Part shown: in pieces, positions 14,722 through 22,947 of the stretch
Numbering within the stretch: position 1 is the first letter of the stretch
Layout: each line of letters starts with the position of its first letter
NCBI GenBank assembly: GCA_029242825.1
Contig: JAQWTF010000149.1
Span: forward strand, 1-24,774
DNA length: 24,774 nucleotides
Source of the DNA: MAG-120531 sp029242825
Lineage (GTDB): Bacteria; Bacteroidota; Bacteroidia; Flavobacteriales; Flavobacteriaceae
Direction: 5' to 3'
Notes under the pieces: model-generated
The model's database searches: none
What the model was told of the DNA's origin: nothing
The model's input: the letters and a program-made list of their open reading frames with translations, nothing else
Program-made: the position numbers and the translations under genes

Positions 14722-15954
14722 TTATTTTAAATTAAATACCCATTCTTGTGGGTTTAGCCTAGTGCTGTTCTGATACAAATAGAATTTTAGAATCGTCTGG
14801 CCTTCAGAATCGTTAGAGGCAATTTCTCCTAGAGATTGCTTCTCTTTGACAAGATCTCCTTTTTTTACCCCTAATGTTTTTAGGTTATAATAAGTGCTTA
14901 TAAAATTTCCGTGCTTGATTTGCACGCCTAAATTTCCTCCAGGGACCGCCATAATAGCAATGACCTCTCCTTCAAAAATTGCCCTGGCCTGTGTGCCTTT
15001 TTCTGTGGCAATAGTCACCCCGTTATTCTGGTGTTTAATCCCAGGGTACACAGGATCTGAATAGACGCCGTAACCTCTTTTAAGCAATCCTTTCTCCAAA
15101 GGCCAAATGAGCTTACCTTTATTGGCGGTAAAATTATTAGCCACTCTTTTAGCCTCAGGGGTCAGTAAAAAATTAGCGCCCCCTTTTACCCCCTTGGCTT
15201 TTTTATTCGCAGCAGCGATAGCCGCCTTGATCAATGCTTCAATTCTATTCTCTAGGTCCTTCGCTTCTTTTTGCTTCTTTCGAATGGCAGCAGTGTATTT
15301 CCTTTCGTTTTGCCTAATGTCTTGTAATACCTTAGCCTTGTATTGCTTTTCAGAAAGGAGTTGCTTTTTGGCGGCTGTGTTGGACAACACCAAAGCCTCT
15401 TTGGCTTTGCGCTGCATATTTAAAGAGCTGATCTTCTCTTCTAGTGCTTTAGTTTGATCAGCAATCCCTTCCCCTTGCTTTTTCCTATAAGCTTGGTACT
15501 GCTTTAAGTATTGCAAGCGCTTGTAGGCCATATAGAAATTCTTAGACGAGAGCAGAAAGAGCAACCTGTTTTCTTGGGCGGTGTGCAAATAGGACTTTTG
15601 AATCATTTGCGCGTACTCTTTTTTTAGTGCTGCTAGGGCCTTTTGTTGGTCCTTCACTTCTTTTTGATTGGCGCTAATTTGTCTTGTGAGTAAATTGGCT
15701 TGTTGGTTGGTGAGTCTAATGAGTTGCTCTCTGACCTTAATTTTTTTATTAGCCGTCTCTAAATCTTCCAATACTGCACCGCGCTCCCGTTTTTTTACAG
15801 AGAGTAGGCGGTTCATGTCTTTTATTTCCTTTTCTAGGGCACTTTTTTTAGCCTCTAGTGCTTTTTGATCCTTAGTTTGTCCAAAAGCTTGTGGCGCTAT
15901 GGCTAGAAAGCACAACGACAAAAGAATGGTTATAAAAGATTTCTTGTAATGCAT
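14722..15954 (-). CDS. EnvC-like murein hydrolase activator with degenerate LytM domain
   Basis: 410-aa exported protein: signal peptide (residues 1-25, ending QAFG), long Lys/Glu/Gln-rich coiled coils (about 28-125 and 160-245) and a C-terminal LytM/peptidase M23 domain (about 283-410). The zinc ligands are not conserved: the usual HxxxD reads HQNNG (H308, G312), the YxHL histidine is N357 (YYNL) and the HFE-type histidine is K390. This resembles E. coli EnvC, which has no enzyme activity and instead opens the active site of cell-separation amidases. The role is therefore more likely amidase activation at division than hydrolysis. It follows the DUF4292 gene by 98 nt on the same strand and is the last gene of that cluster. 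No amidase gene is in the window. Confidence 0.9.
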   Translation of the reverse strand: MHYKKSFITILLSLCFLAIAPQAFGQTKDQKALEAKKSALEKEIKDMNRLLSVKKRERGAVLEDLETANKKIKVREQLIRLTNQQANLLTRQISANQKEVKDQQKALAALKKEYAQMIQKSYLHTAQENRLLFLLSSKNFYMAYKRLQYLKQYQAYRKKQGEGIADQTKALEEKISSLNMQRKAKEALVLSNTAAKKQLLSEKQYKAKVLQDIRQNERKYTAAIRKKQKEAKDLENRIEALIKAAIAAANKKAKGVKGGANFLLTPEAKRVANNFTANKGKLIWPLEKGLLKRGYGVYSDPVYPGIKHQNNGVTIATEKGTQARAIFEGEVIAIMAVPGGNLGVQIKHGNFISTYYNLKTLGVKKGDLVKEKQSLGEIASNDSEGQTILKFYLYQNSTRLNPQEWVFNLK

Positions 15955-16052
15955 TTAAGGAATGGGGGTTTTGAACAGCTGTTACAGAATTTAGGGGTGT
16001 TGTAGATTTTTAAAGATTATTTGGCCATATGTTTTTGGTGGTTAACTGGTGT

Positions 16053-16859
16053 TTATTCTGTATCCATTTTGAGCTCTAAGGCTTTTAATCCCTTGGGTAT
16101 TTTAAAGGGAAAGGACAAAGAGCGGTTCACACTAATATTTTTATAGCTAATCGCTACAGTCGTTTCTGTTTTGGCCGTCTGTGCAGACACTGCAATTTCA
16201 CTGGGCAGCAAAAGGCCGTCCATTTCCGTATAAGAAGGGTATTGAATGCTGAGGTTGTTTTCTGAGCCTCCTTGGCTTATTTGTGTTTGGGCTACTTTAA
16301 AATTCTTGGAATCTATGTCTACAAAAAGCTTGAACAATGCCTGTGCTTTCTGAGGTTTTAAACGGTACACCTGAGCCGTAGGTTCTACATTAAATCGCTG
16401 CTGCTTTAAATCTAAGGCAGCTTCTCCCAACAAAAGACCTTGGAGCATATTAAAATCTAGGGGCGTACCTAAAAAATTGCTCAAATCAGTAAAATCTCCC
16501 TCAAAGGAAAGCTTGTTAACACTGGAATAAAAGGCTATTTTATCTGGTGTAATAAGTGCTTTACCCATACCAAAAAACACCGAAATCCAGAGGGTTTTAT
16601 CTCGTTCCATCCTAAAAGTGGCTGGAATTCCTTGGCTGATTGAACCACTTTTGTAATCAATTTTCATTTTACCGCTTAAGGTTTTAAAATTCCCAGAAGC
16701 TGCGTAATGGTTTTTAATGACTGATTTAGCACTTAAGTTTTTGAGCCCAGCTGATTCAGAACGCGCCACAAGAGCGCCCTTCTTAGTACCACAAGCCGTT
16801 AAAGCAAGTGTTATAGCAAAGAAGAAAAGCCTTTTGTACAGAGCGATATTCCAAGACAT
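16053..16859 (-). CDS. DUF4292 family lipoprotein
   Basis: 268-aa lipoprotein with lipobox LALTAC (Cys23), followed by a beta-rich body. I recognise it as the DUF4292 family of Bacteroidota, which has no assigned function that I know of. The order of features is reminiscent of LolB/LolA-fold lipoproteins: SGNFKTLSGKMKIDY, then FRMERDKTLWISVFFGMGKA, then the segment LGTPLDFNMLQGLLLGEA. A role in lipoprotein or lipid handling at the outer membrane is therefore possible but unproven. It has its own promoter upstream and lies between dut and the EnvC-like gene. In relatives I recall a TPR gene near this place; it is not here. Confidence 0.82.
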   Translation of the reverse strand: MSWNIALYKRLFFFAITLALTACGTKKGALVARSESAGLKNLSAKSVIKNHYAASGNFKTLSGKMKIDYKSGSISQGIPATFRMERDKTLWISVFFGMGKALITPDKIAFYSSVNKLSFEGDFTDLSNFLGTPLDFNMLQGLLLGEAALDLKQQRFNVEPTAQVYRLKPQKAQALFKLFVDIDSKNFKVAQTQISQGGSENNLSIQYPSYTEMDGLLLPSEIAVSAQTAKTETTVAISYKNISVNRSLSFPFKIPKGLKALELKMDTE

Positions 16860-16889
16860 GTCTTTTGATTTTTTTGAAGTAATACCCTA

Positions 16890-16897
16890 CAAAGATA
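16890..16897 (-). promoter_or_regulatory. promoter (-7 box) of the DUF4292 gene
   Basis: TATCTTTG on the minus strand, an exact TAnnTTTG match, 30 nt before the ATG at 16859. No good -33 box was found at the usual distance. Confidence 0.6.
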
Positions 16898-17016
16898 CAA
16901 TTTTGGTGCCAAGATTAGTTCTGTCAGACAGCACCAATTCATTGGCTCCTTGTATACATCCAATACAGCGCAATTGCAGGAGCCCTGTTTAGAAGCGCCA
17001 CCAATTCGTGTCACGC

Positions 17017-17451
17017 TTATTTAATTCCAGTACTTCCAAAACCACCAGAACCTCTTTCACTGTCTTCCAAAGTATCTGTCAGTTCCCATTGGGCACGCTC
17101 ATATTTGGCCAAGACCATTTGGGCAATCCTATCCCCGTCTTCTATGGTGAAAGGATCTGTGGAAAGGTTTATAAGAATAACGCCTACATCTCCCCTATAA
17201 TCTGCATCTATAGTTCCAGGTGCATTCAAGACCGTAATCCCGTGCTTGGCAGCCAAACCACTTCTAGGCCTTACTTGTGCCTCTGTACCGGCTGGCAAAG
17301 CTATATGTAGTCCTGTGGGGATTACTTTTCGCTCCATGGGCGCTAAGGTGACAGGCGCAGAAAGGTGGGCCCTTAAATCCATTCCAGCGGCCGCTATGGT
17401 TTCGTAAGACGGAAGTGCGTGGGCACTTTTGTTGATGATCTTAATCCTCAT
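17017..17451 (-). CDS. dut: dUTP diphosphatase
   Basis: 144-aa trimeric dUTPase that hydrolyses dUTP to dUMP, keeping uracil out of DNA and supplying dTMP synthesis. All five motifs are present in order: AGMDLRA (22-28), RPRSGLA (61-67), GTIDADYRGDVGV (79-91), GDRIAQMV (106-113) and the C-terminal RGSGGFGSTG (133-142), which closes over the active site. The ATG at 17451 overlaps the 3' end of the flippase gene by 11 nt, so translation is probably coupled. The following 157-bp spacer contains a promoter for the DUF4292 gene. Confidence 0.97.
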   Translation of the reverse strand: MRIKIINKSAHALPSYETIAAAGMDLRAHLSAPVTLAPMERKVIPTGLHIALPAGTEAQVRPRSGLAAKHGITVLNAPGTIDADYRGDVGVILINLSTDPFTIEDGDRIAQMVLAKYERAQWELTDTLEDSERGSGGFGSTGIK

Positions 17452-18988
17452 TACTTCTTAATTTTTTTAAATTTTTAAACTCTAAACCAGCTGTTATTAG
17501 AAGGAATCCCCCTAAAAATAGATTTCCTAAAACCATTTGCCCAGGGAAGACATAAAAGGAAAGGCTGCCCAATAAGACCGCAGCACTTAAGTAACCCATT
17601 ATTTTTCCCAAAGGATAATTTATGGGATACTTTTTACGCCCTATAAAATACGAGGCTATAGCCATACTCCCATAAGCAGCTAAAGTAGCCATGGCTGCCG
17701 CATAGTATCCTATGATTGGAATGCCTATGAAATTTACTACAAGGGTAATGACAGCACCTCCTATAGAAATATAAGCCCCATAATGGGTTTGGTCTGTTAC
17801 TTTGTACCAAACGGAGAGGTTGTGGTAAATACCCAGAAATAAACTGGCCAGTAAAATCAGTGGCACAACTTCTATGGCTTCCCAATAGCTTGAATTCCTA
17901 ATAAACAAGGTTTTTATAAGATCTATATACACCAATACCCCTAGAAAAATCACGCTACCAAAAATCACAAAATACTGGGTAATCACGGCATAGGCCCTTT
18001 GGGGGTTCTTTGACTTGGCATGGCTAAAGAAAAAAGGCTCAATTCCCATTCTAAAAGCGGTGGCAAAAAGGGTCATGAACAAGGCCAATTTGTAACAAGC
18101 GGCGTATTTACCGAGTTCACTAGCAGCCACAGCTTCAGGCAATAGTTTGGCCAATAAAATTTTGTCAAACACCTCATTGATGGTGAAAGCTATTCCGGCA
18201 ATCATCACAGGAAATGCGTATTGTAACATGCGTTTGAACAGGGCGGTGTCAAAACCAAAACGCAGTCCTTTGTACTGACCCGAAAGCCATATAAAAGTAC
18301 TGGCAGAGGCTATAGTATTGGCTATAAATATATAGGCAATCTCAAAATTAGGCCTATAGAGGCCCACCAGCCAGTGGCGTATGGAGGCGCTGTTTTCAAG
18401 GCTAGGGTCTAGGGCAAAAGAGGCATCGGCTCCAAGAGCCAAAGAAGCATTCACAGAAGCATCTATGGGACCCTCTAAACTTGCCCAATAAGGCAAGCCT
18501 ATCAGAAATAAAAGATTGAGTCCTAAATTGAGTCCTACGTTGGCGGTTTTTAAAACCGCGTACTTCATAGGGCGTCCTTCTGCCCTGAGTTTGGCAAAGG
18601 GTATGACCACCAGGGCGTCTAAGCCCATAATGGCAATGGCATAGCCTAAGTATTCCAATTTAATGTCTGTCAATGAAGACAAAGAAGGCAGTGCCAAAGC
18701 GGCTATTAAAACAAAAACAAAGGTGGACGCTGCAATAGACCAAAGGGAAGTAGCCACTACCTTTTGCCTGTTGGGAGCGTTGCTGTAAAACCTAAAAAAA
18801 GCGGTTTCCATCCCATACGCCAACAGCACATTAAAAAGGGCAAACCAAGAAAAAATAACGGTGACCTCGCCAAAACCAGCCGTTGCTAAAATATCGGTAT
18901 AGAGCGGGAGTAGCAAGAAGGATAACATTCTTGGCAGCACAGTCGCTATTCCATAGACAAAGGTCTGGGCAAATAATTTTTTAAACAA
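17441..18988 (-). CDS. Wzx-like oligosaccharide/lipid flippase (MOP superfamily)
   Basis: 515-aa inner-membrane protein of the polysaccharide-biosynthesis/MATE-like flippase group with about 12-14 hydrophobic segments. The N-terminus FKKLFAQTFVYGIATVLPRM is typical of the Bacteroidota members next to dut. Such proteins move undecaprenyl-linked sugars across the inner membrane; the substrate is unknown. The start appears to be TTG at 18988: a stop lies seven codons upstream in frame with no ATG between, and the first internal ATG (residue 21) would remove part of the first membrane helix. Residues about 172-202 form an Ala/Ser/Asp/Leu-rich loop with a short internal repeat (NASLALGAD, DASFALDPS). 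It overlaps dut by 11 nt. No glycosyltransferase is near. Confidence 0.88.
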   Translation of the reverse strand: MFKKLFAQTFVYGIATVLPRMLSFLLLPLYTDILATAGFGEVTVIFSWFALFNVLLAYGMETAFFRFYSNAPNRQKVVATSLWSIAASTFVFVLIAALALPSLSSLTDIKLEYLGYAIAIMGLDALVVIPFAKLRAEGRPMKYAVLKTANVGLNLGLNLLFLIGLPYWASLEGPIDASVNASLALGADASFALDPSLENSASIRHWLVGLYRPNFEIAYIFIANTIASASTFIWLSGQYKGLRFGFDTALFKRMLQYAFPVMIAGIAFTINEVFDKILLAKLLPEAVAASELGKYAACYKLALFMTLFATAFRMGIEPFFFSHAKSKNPQRAYAVITQYFVIFGSVIFLGVLVYIDLIKTLFIRNSSYWEAIEVVPLILLASLFLGIYHNLSVWYKVTDQTHYGAYISIGGAVITLVVNFIGIPIIGYYAAAMATLAAYGSMAIASYFIGRKKYPINYPLGKIMGYLSAAVLLGSLSFYVFPGQMVLGNLFLGGFLLITAGLEFKNLKKLRSNED

Positions 18989-19035
18989 GCTGTGTTCGTT
19001 TGGGCCTTATGGCAAATCGTTGGGTTTAAAAATAC

Positions 19036-19059
19036 AAAAACCCCAGCAAGCTGGGGTTT
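19036..19059 (-). terminator. terminator of the ATP synthase operon
   Basis: Hairpin AAACCCCAG-CTTG-CTGGGGTTT (minus, 19059-19038), followed by further T and TATTTTT. It lies about 60 nt past the atpG stop. It is almost symmetric, with fewer T on the plus side. Confidence 0.85.
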
Positions 19060-19119
19060 ATTTGTGTATTATTTATCGCTAATGCCCTGTAAAAAAAGCA
19101 TTTAAGACAGGCTAAATAT

Positions 19120-19977
19120 TTAATCGTTTAAAGCCTCAGCGCCCCCAACAATCTCTAAGATCTCATTGGTAATAGCTGCCTGACGAGCTTTGTTGTACGT
19201 TAACTTCAATTGATCTCTAAGATCGGTAGCGTTGTCTGTAGCCTTGTGCATGGCCGTCATTCTGGCGCCGTGTTCAGAGGCAAAAGAATCTCTGATTCCT
19301 TTGAAAAGCTGTGTTTTTAATGCTTTTGGCACCAATTCACTCACAATCTCTGCCTTTCCAGGCTCAAAGATATAATCAGATTCAGCTGCGGCTCCTATTA
19401 CGGGAACAATGGGTAAAAATTGCTCTGTAGTGACTATCTGCGTCGCTGCATTTTTAAATTTATTGTAGATCAAGACAATTTTGTCAAACTTCTCTGTAGC
19501 AAAGTCATCCATTAAGCGGTCTGCAATCTCACTGACATTTGCGAAAGTAAGGTCGTCGTAAATGGTGCTTTCATTAGATACCAAAGGAAAGTTTTTCCCT
19601 AAAATATCTGCAGATTTCTTTCCTACAGCCATAATGGAAACCTTTTTTCCAGCATAGGTCTCTTTGGCTAAATGCTGTGCTTGTTTAATCACATTGGTGT
19701 TAAAAGCACCACAAAGACCACGGTTAGAAGTAATGGCCACCAATAGGATGTTGTCTTCCCCACGAACGGCTGCATACTTGCTTGCGTCTGAACTTTCAAT
19801 ACTACCACTCAAAGACTGTAATAAATCTGTAAGGGTGTCTGAATAAGGACGCATGGCCGTAATAGCATCTTGGGCTTTTTTTAGCTTTGCCGCAGACACC
19901 ATCTTCATGGCAGAAGTAATCTGCATGGTAGAAGATACCGAGGCTATTCTATTACGTATTTCTTTTAAGTTTGCCAT
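19120..19977 (-). CDS. atpG: ATP synthase F1 subunit gamma
   Basis: 285-aa central stalk subunit of the F1 motor. It has the conserved N-terminal helix (MANLKEIRNRIASVSSTMQITSAMKMVSAAKL), which rotates inside the alpha/beta hexamer, the SNRGLCGAFN motif, and the C-terminal helix (ALNDQ-type ending, here VGGAEALND) that completes the coiled coil. It is the last gene of this operon, 22 nt after atpA and followed by a terminator. In many bacteria atpD and atpC come next; they are absent here, so beta and epsilon must be encoded elsewhere. Confidence 0.97.
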   Translation of the reverse strand: MANLKEIRNRIASVSSTMQITSAMKMVSAAKLKKAQDAITAMRPYSDTLTDLLQSLSGSIESSDASKYAAVRGEDNILLVAITSNRGLCGAFNTNVIKQAQHLAKETYAGKKVSIMAVGKKSADILGKNFPLVSNESTIYDDLTFANVSEIADRLMDDFATEKFDKIVLIYNKFKNAATQIVTTEQFLPIVPVIGAAAESDYIFEPGKAEIVSELVPKALKTQLFKGIRDSFASEHGARMTAMHKATDNATDLRDQLKLTYNKARQAAITNEILEIVGGAEALND

Positions 19978-19999
19978 GTCTGGTTTTCCTTAGTTTGGC

Positions 20000-21574
20000 T
20001 TAGTATTTAGCAGATAATTCATCACAAACCGCTGCAAGCGTGTCTGTTACCTCATCTGTTAATTTTCCTGCTTTTAATTGGTCTAACACATCTCTGTGTT
20101 TCGCATTTAAATACTCAATATAGGCTGTTTCAAACGCTTTGATTTGGTCTACAGGCACCTTCTTTAAAAGGTTTTTAGATCCTGCATAAATAATCGCTAC
20201 CTGATCCTCTACAGTGAAAGGGTCATTTTGAGCCTGCTTTAAGATCTCTACGTTTCTACGTCCTTTTTCAATTACGTTTAAAGTAGCCGCATCTAAGTCA
20301 GAACCGAATTTAGCAAAAGCCTCCAGTTCTCTAAACTGCGCCTGGTCCAACTTAAGCGTACCTGCTACTTTTTTCATGGATTTAATCTGTGCGTTACCCC
20401 CTACCCTAGATACCGAAATACCTACGTTAATAGCAGGACGAACCCCTTGGTTAAATAAATCTTGCTCCAAGAAGATCTGACCGTCTGTAATAGAAATTAC
20501 GTTGGTAGGAATATAGGCAGAAACGTCACCCGCTTGCGTTTCAATAATTGGCAATGCCGTTAGTGAACCCCCTCCTTTAACAATAGGCTTTAAGGCATCT
20601 GGTAAATCGTTCATTTCTTTTGCAATGGCGTCGTCTGCAATGACCTTAGCAGCACGCTCTAACAATCTTGAGTGCAAGAAGAATACATCTCCAGGGTATG
20701 CCTCACGTCCCGGTGGACGTCTTAACAATAAAGACACCTCACGATAGGCAACTGCTTGCTTAGAAAGGTCGTCGTATATAATTAAAGCGGGTCTACCCGT
20801 ATCTCTGAAATACTCCCCAATAGCAGCACCCGCAAATGGAGCGTATACCTGCATTGGCGCAGGGTCAGATGCATTGGCTGCTACAATAGTCGTATAAGCC
20901 AAAGCGCCTTTATCTTCTAATGTCTGCGCAATGGCAGCTACTGTAGATGCTTTTTGACCAATGGCCACATAGATACAGTATACTGGCTCACCAGCATCAT
21001 AAAATTCTTTTTGATTTAGAATGGTGTCAATACAAACCGTAGTCTTCCCAGTCTGACGGTCACCAATCACCAATTCACGTTGTCCTCTACCCACTGGAAT
21101 CATGGCGTCTATCGCTTTAATTCCTGTTTGTAATGGCTCTGTTACTGGCTGACGGAAAATAACCCCTGGCGCCTTACGCTCCAATGGCATTTCGTAAACA
21201 GTTCCTTCTATAGGACCTTTACCGTCAATAGGCTGTCCTAAGGTGTCTACCACACGTCCTACAATACCTTCTCCTACCTTAATAGAAGCAATACGCTCGG
21301 TACGTTTTACGGTAGTTCCTTCCGTAATGTCTCTAGATGGGCTTAATAATACTACCCCTACATGGTCTTCTTCTAGGTTCAATACAATTCCTTGTACGCC
21401 CCCGTCAAATTCCACCAATTCTCCATATTGCACATTAGACAAACCGTATACGCGGGCAATACCATCACCTACTTGTAATACAGTGCCCACCTCGTTCAAA
21501 GAGGCTTGTGCATTAAATCCTGCTAATTGATCTTTTAAAATTGCAGATACTTCTGCGGCTTTTACTCCTGCCAT
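20000..21574 (-). CDS. atpA: ATP synthase F1 subunit alpha
   Basis: 524-aa regulatory nucleotide-binding subunit of F1. It has the beta-barrel N-terminal domain (about 25-95), Walker A GDRQTGKT at 171-178, LIIYDDLSKQ at 264-273, and the SVSRVGG segment at 387-393 in which R390 is the arginine finger that reaches into the catalytic site of the beta subunit. Length and all landmarks are normal. The ATG at 21574 is 3 nt after the atpH stop, so translation is coupled. Confidence 0.98.
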   Translation of the reverse strand: MAGVKAAEVSAILKDQLAGFNAQASLNEVGTVLQVGDGIARVYGLSNVQYGELVEFDGGVQGIVLNLEEDHVGVVLLSPSRDITEGTTVKRTERIASIKVGEGIVGRVVDTLGQPIDGKGPIEGTVYEMPLERKAPGVIFRQPVTEPLQTGIKAIDAMIPVGRGQRELVIGDRQTGKTTVCIDTILNQKEFYDAGEPVYCIYVAIGQKASTVAAIAQTLEDKGALAYTTIVAANASDPAPMQVYAPFAGAAIGEYFRDTGRPALIIYDDLSKQAVAYREVSLLLRRPPGREAYPGDVFFLHSRLLERAAKVIADDAIAKEMNDLPDALKPIVKGGGSLTALPIIETQAGDVSAYIPTNVISITDGQIFLEQDLFNQGVRPAINVGISVSRVGGNAQIKSMKKVAGTLKLDQAQFRELEAFAKFGSDLDAATLNVIEKGRRNVEILKQAQNDPFTVEDQVAIIYAGSKNLLKKVPVDQIKAFETAYIEYLNAKHRDVLDQLKAGKLTDEVTDTLAAVCDELSAKY

Positions 21575-21577
21575 GTT

Positions 21578-22114
21578 CTAGATATTTGTAAATTCTCTTT
21601 CTAACTGCTGCAATTGAGCAGCAACACTTGCGTTGTATTGTAAATCTCCCACTCTTAAAATAAACCCTCCTAAAAGGCTTGGGTCTACTAGATTGGTAAT
21701 GGTCACCTCTTTATTGATTAGTTTGGCTACCTTCTCTTTTATTTCTTTTTCTAGGCTTTCGCTTAACGCTACAGCCGACGTCACTACTGCATTGGCCTTT
21801 CCCTGTGCTGCTTCATATAATTCTGTAAACGCTACTGCAACCGCCAAGCTAAGTCCTGAGCGTTTATTGTCTAACAAAGCTTTAAAAGTATGGGCAACCA
21901 ATGGGTGTACTGTCGTAAATACCGCTTCAAATCCTGCTTGCTTTTGAGCTGCAGTCAATGTAGGGTTAGCTAAAAAAGATTTAAAATCTTCATTGCCTCC
22001 AATAATAGTAGCCATTTCTTGCATGTCTGCAGCAACCGCCTCCAAGACCTCAGTCTCTTGGGCTTGTTGTAACAAAGCTTTTGCGTAACGTATGGCAGCT
22101 CTAGAGTTGGTCAT
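21578..22114 (-). CDS. atpH: ATP synthase F1 subunit delta
   Basis: 178-aa peripheral-stalk subunit (OSCP type) that holds the top of F1 to the b subunits. It opens SRAAIRYAKALLQQA, the typical N-terminal helix, and ends with the conserved beta/helix unit DPSLLGGFILRVGDLQYNAS. Length is usual. It sits 4 nt after atpF and 3 nt before atpA. Confidence 0.96.
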   Translation of the reverse strand: MTNSRAAIRYAKALLQQAQETEVLEAVAADMQEMATIIGGNEDFKSFLANPTLTAAQKQAGFEAVFTTVHPLVAHTFKALLDNKRSGLSLAVAVAFTELYEAAQGKANAVVTSAVALSESLEKEIKEKVAKLINKEVTITNLVDPSLLGGFILRVGDLQYNASVAAQLQQLEREFTNI

Positions 22115-22118
22115 AATG

Positions 22119-22619
22119 CTAGTTTAATTTCATATCACCGAGGGCGTCAGAAACTAATTTCTGCTGCTTGTCTCCGTTAGACAATTCACTTTTGATTACT
22201 TTCTCAGCAATCGCTACAGATAGAGTAGCTACTTGCTTCTTTATGTCTGCTACAGCCGCTTTCTTCTCGCTCTCAATAGCTTCTTGTGCTTGTTGTAACA
22301 TTTTATCTCCTTCCGATTTAGCCAAATCCTTAGCGTCAGAGATCATTTTTTCTTTTAATTCACGGGCTTCTTTAAGCATGGCTTCTCTCTCTGCTCTAGC
22401 GTCTTTTAATAACTGATCGTTATTAGCCGTTAAGCTTTCCATGTCTTTTTTAGCCTGCTCAGCACTGTCTAGTGCATTTTGAATGCCTTCTTCTCTTTCT
22501 TGTAAAGCAGCCAAAATTGGCTTCCAAGCAAATTTTACCATGAGTAAAATAAGGGCTATCAATAAGATAGAAGACACAATAAATAGTCCTGGTGAAAAGT
22601 CGTTTAATAAAGTTTCCAT
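22119..22619 (-). CDS. atpF: ATP synthase F0 subunit b
   Basis: 166-aa subunit with a single N-terminal membrane helix (about 8-32) and a long charged coiled coil (about 35-150, many Glu, Lys and Ala), which forms the peripheral stator stalk. The segment WKPILAALQEREEGIQNALD just after the membrane is typical of b subunits. Only one b-type gene is present, so a b2 homodimer is expected. It is separated from atpE by 78 nt containing a strong hairpin. Confidence 0.96.
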   Translation of the reverse strand: METLLNDFSPGLFIVSSILLIALILLMVKFAWKPILAALQEREEGIQNALDSAEQAKKDMESLTANNDQLLKDARAEREAMLKEARELKEKMISDAKDLAKSEGDKMLQQAQEAIESEKKAAVADIKKQVATLSVAIAEKVIKSELSNGDKQQKLVSDALGDMKLN

Positions 22620-22640
22620 AAAAAAGGGGTTGCTTTTTTT

Positions 22641-22687
22641 AATTTAAAAACATTCTCTACGGCCAATCGCCGTAGAGAATGAAATCT
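22641..22687 (-). promoter_or_regulatory. 13-bp hairpin between atpE and atpF (attenuator or mRNA-stabilising)
   Basis: Perfect 13-bp stem CATTCTCTACGGC/GCCGTAGAGAATG (22651-22663 and 22669-22681) with a 5-nt loop. On the minus (operon) strand it is followed by TTTTTAAATT, so it can act as a partial terminator and as a 3' block protecting the atpE message. The c subunit is needed in many more copies than b, delta, alpha or gamma. Confidence 0.75.
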
Positions 22688-22697
22688 TTTTGTAATC

Positions 22698-22886
22698 TTA
22701 TTGTCCTAAGATTAATGCACCAAAGGCCAAACCTTCTAAAAGTGCTGCAATGATAATCATGTTAGTTGAAATTTTACCGGCTGCCTCAGGCTGACGTGCA
22801 ATACTTTCCATTGCTTTTCCTCCGATTTGTCCTAATCCAATTCCAGCTCCAATAACGATTAAACCTGCTCCAATTAAGTTGTACAT
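22698..22886 (-). CDS. atpE: ATP synthase F0 subunit c
   Basis: 62-aa ring subunit with two membrane helices (about 3-25 and 41-61) joined by the polar loop ARQPEA (30-35). The ion-binding carboxylate is E51 in ALLEGLAF. Gly follows it rather than the Ser/Thr of sodium-type rings, and Q20 does not align with the sodium-binding Gln of Ilyobacter-type subunits, so proton use is expected. It is short, as I recall is usual in Bacteroidota. It lies 61 nt after atpB and is followed by the hairpin before atpF. Confidence 0.95.
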   Translation of the reverse strand: MYNLIGAGLIVIGAGIGLGQIGGKAMESIARQPEAAGKISTNMIIIAALLEGLAFGALILGQ

Positions 22887-22947
22887 AGTAAATGATTTAT
22901 ATTAAATTAAAAAAACGCTCTTTAAAACTTTCGTTTTGTATTGTTAG

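Noticed and set aside
15107..15868. Long plus-strand frames opposite the EnvC-like gene
   Set aside because: They are Ser/Leu/Phe-rich mirror images of Lys/Glu-rich coiled-coil codons and have no start context or homology.
22698..22886. Sodium-type ATP synthase, because the c subunit has a Gln in helix 1 and an MES sequence
   Set aside because: Aligned on ARQPEA, Q20 is two positions off the sodium-ligand Gln, and the key glutamate E51 is followed by Gly, not Ser or Thr.
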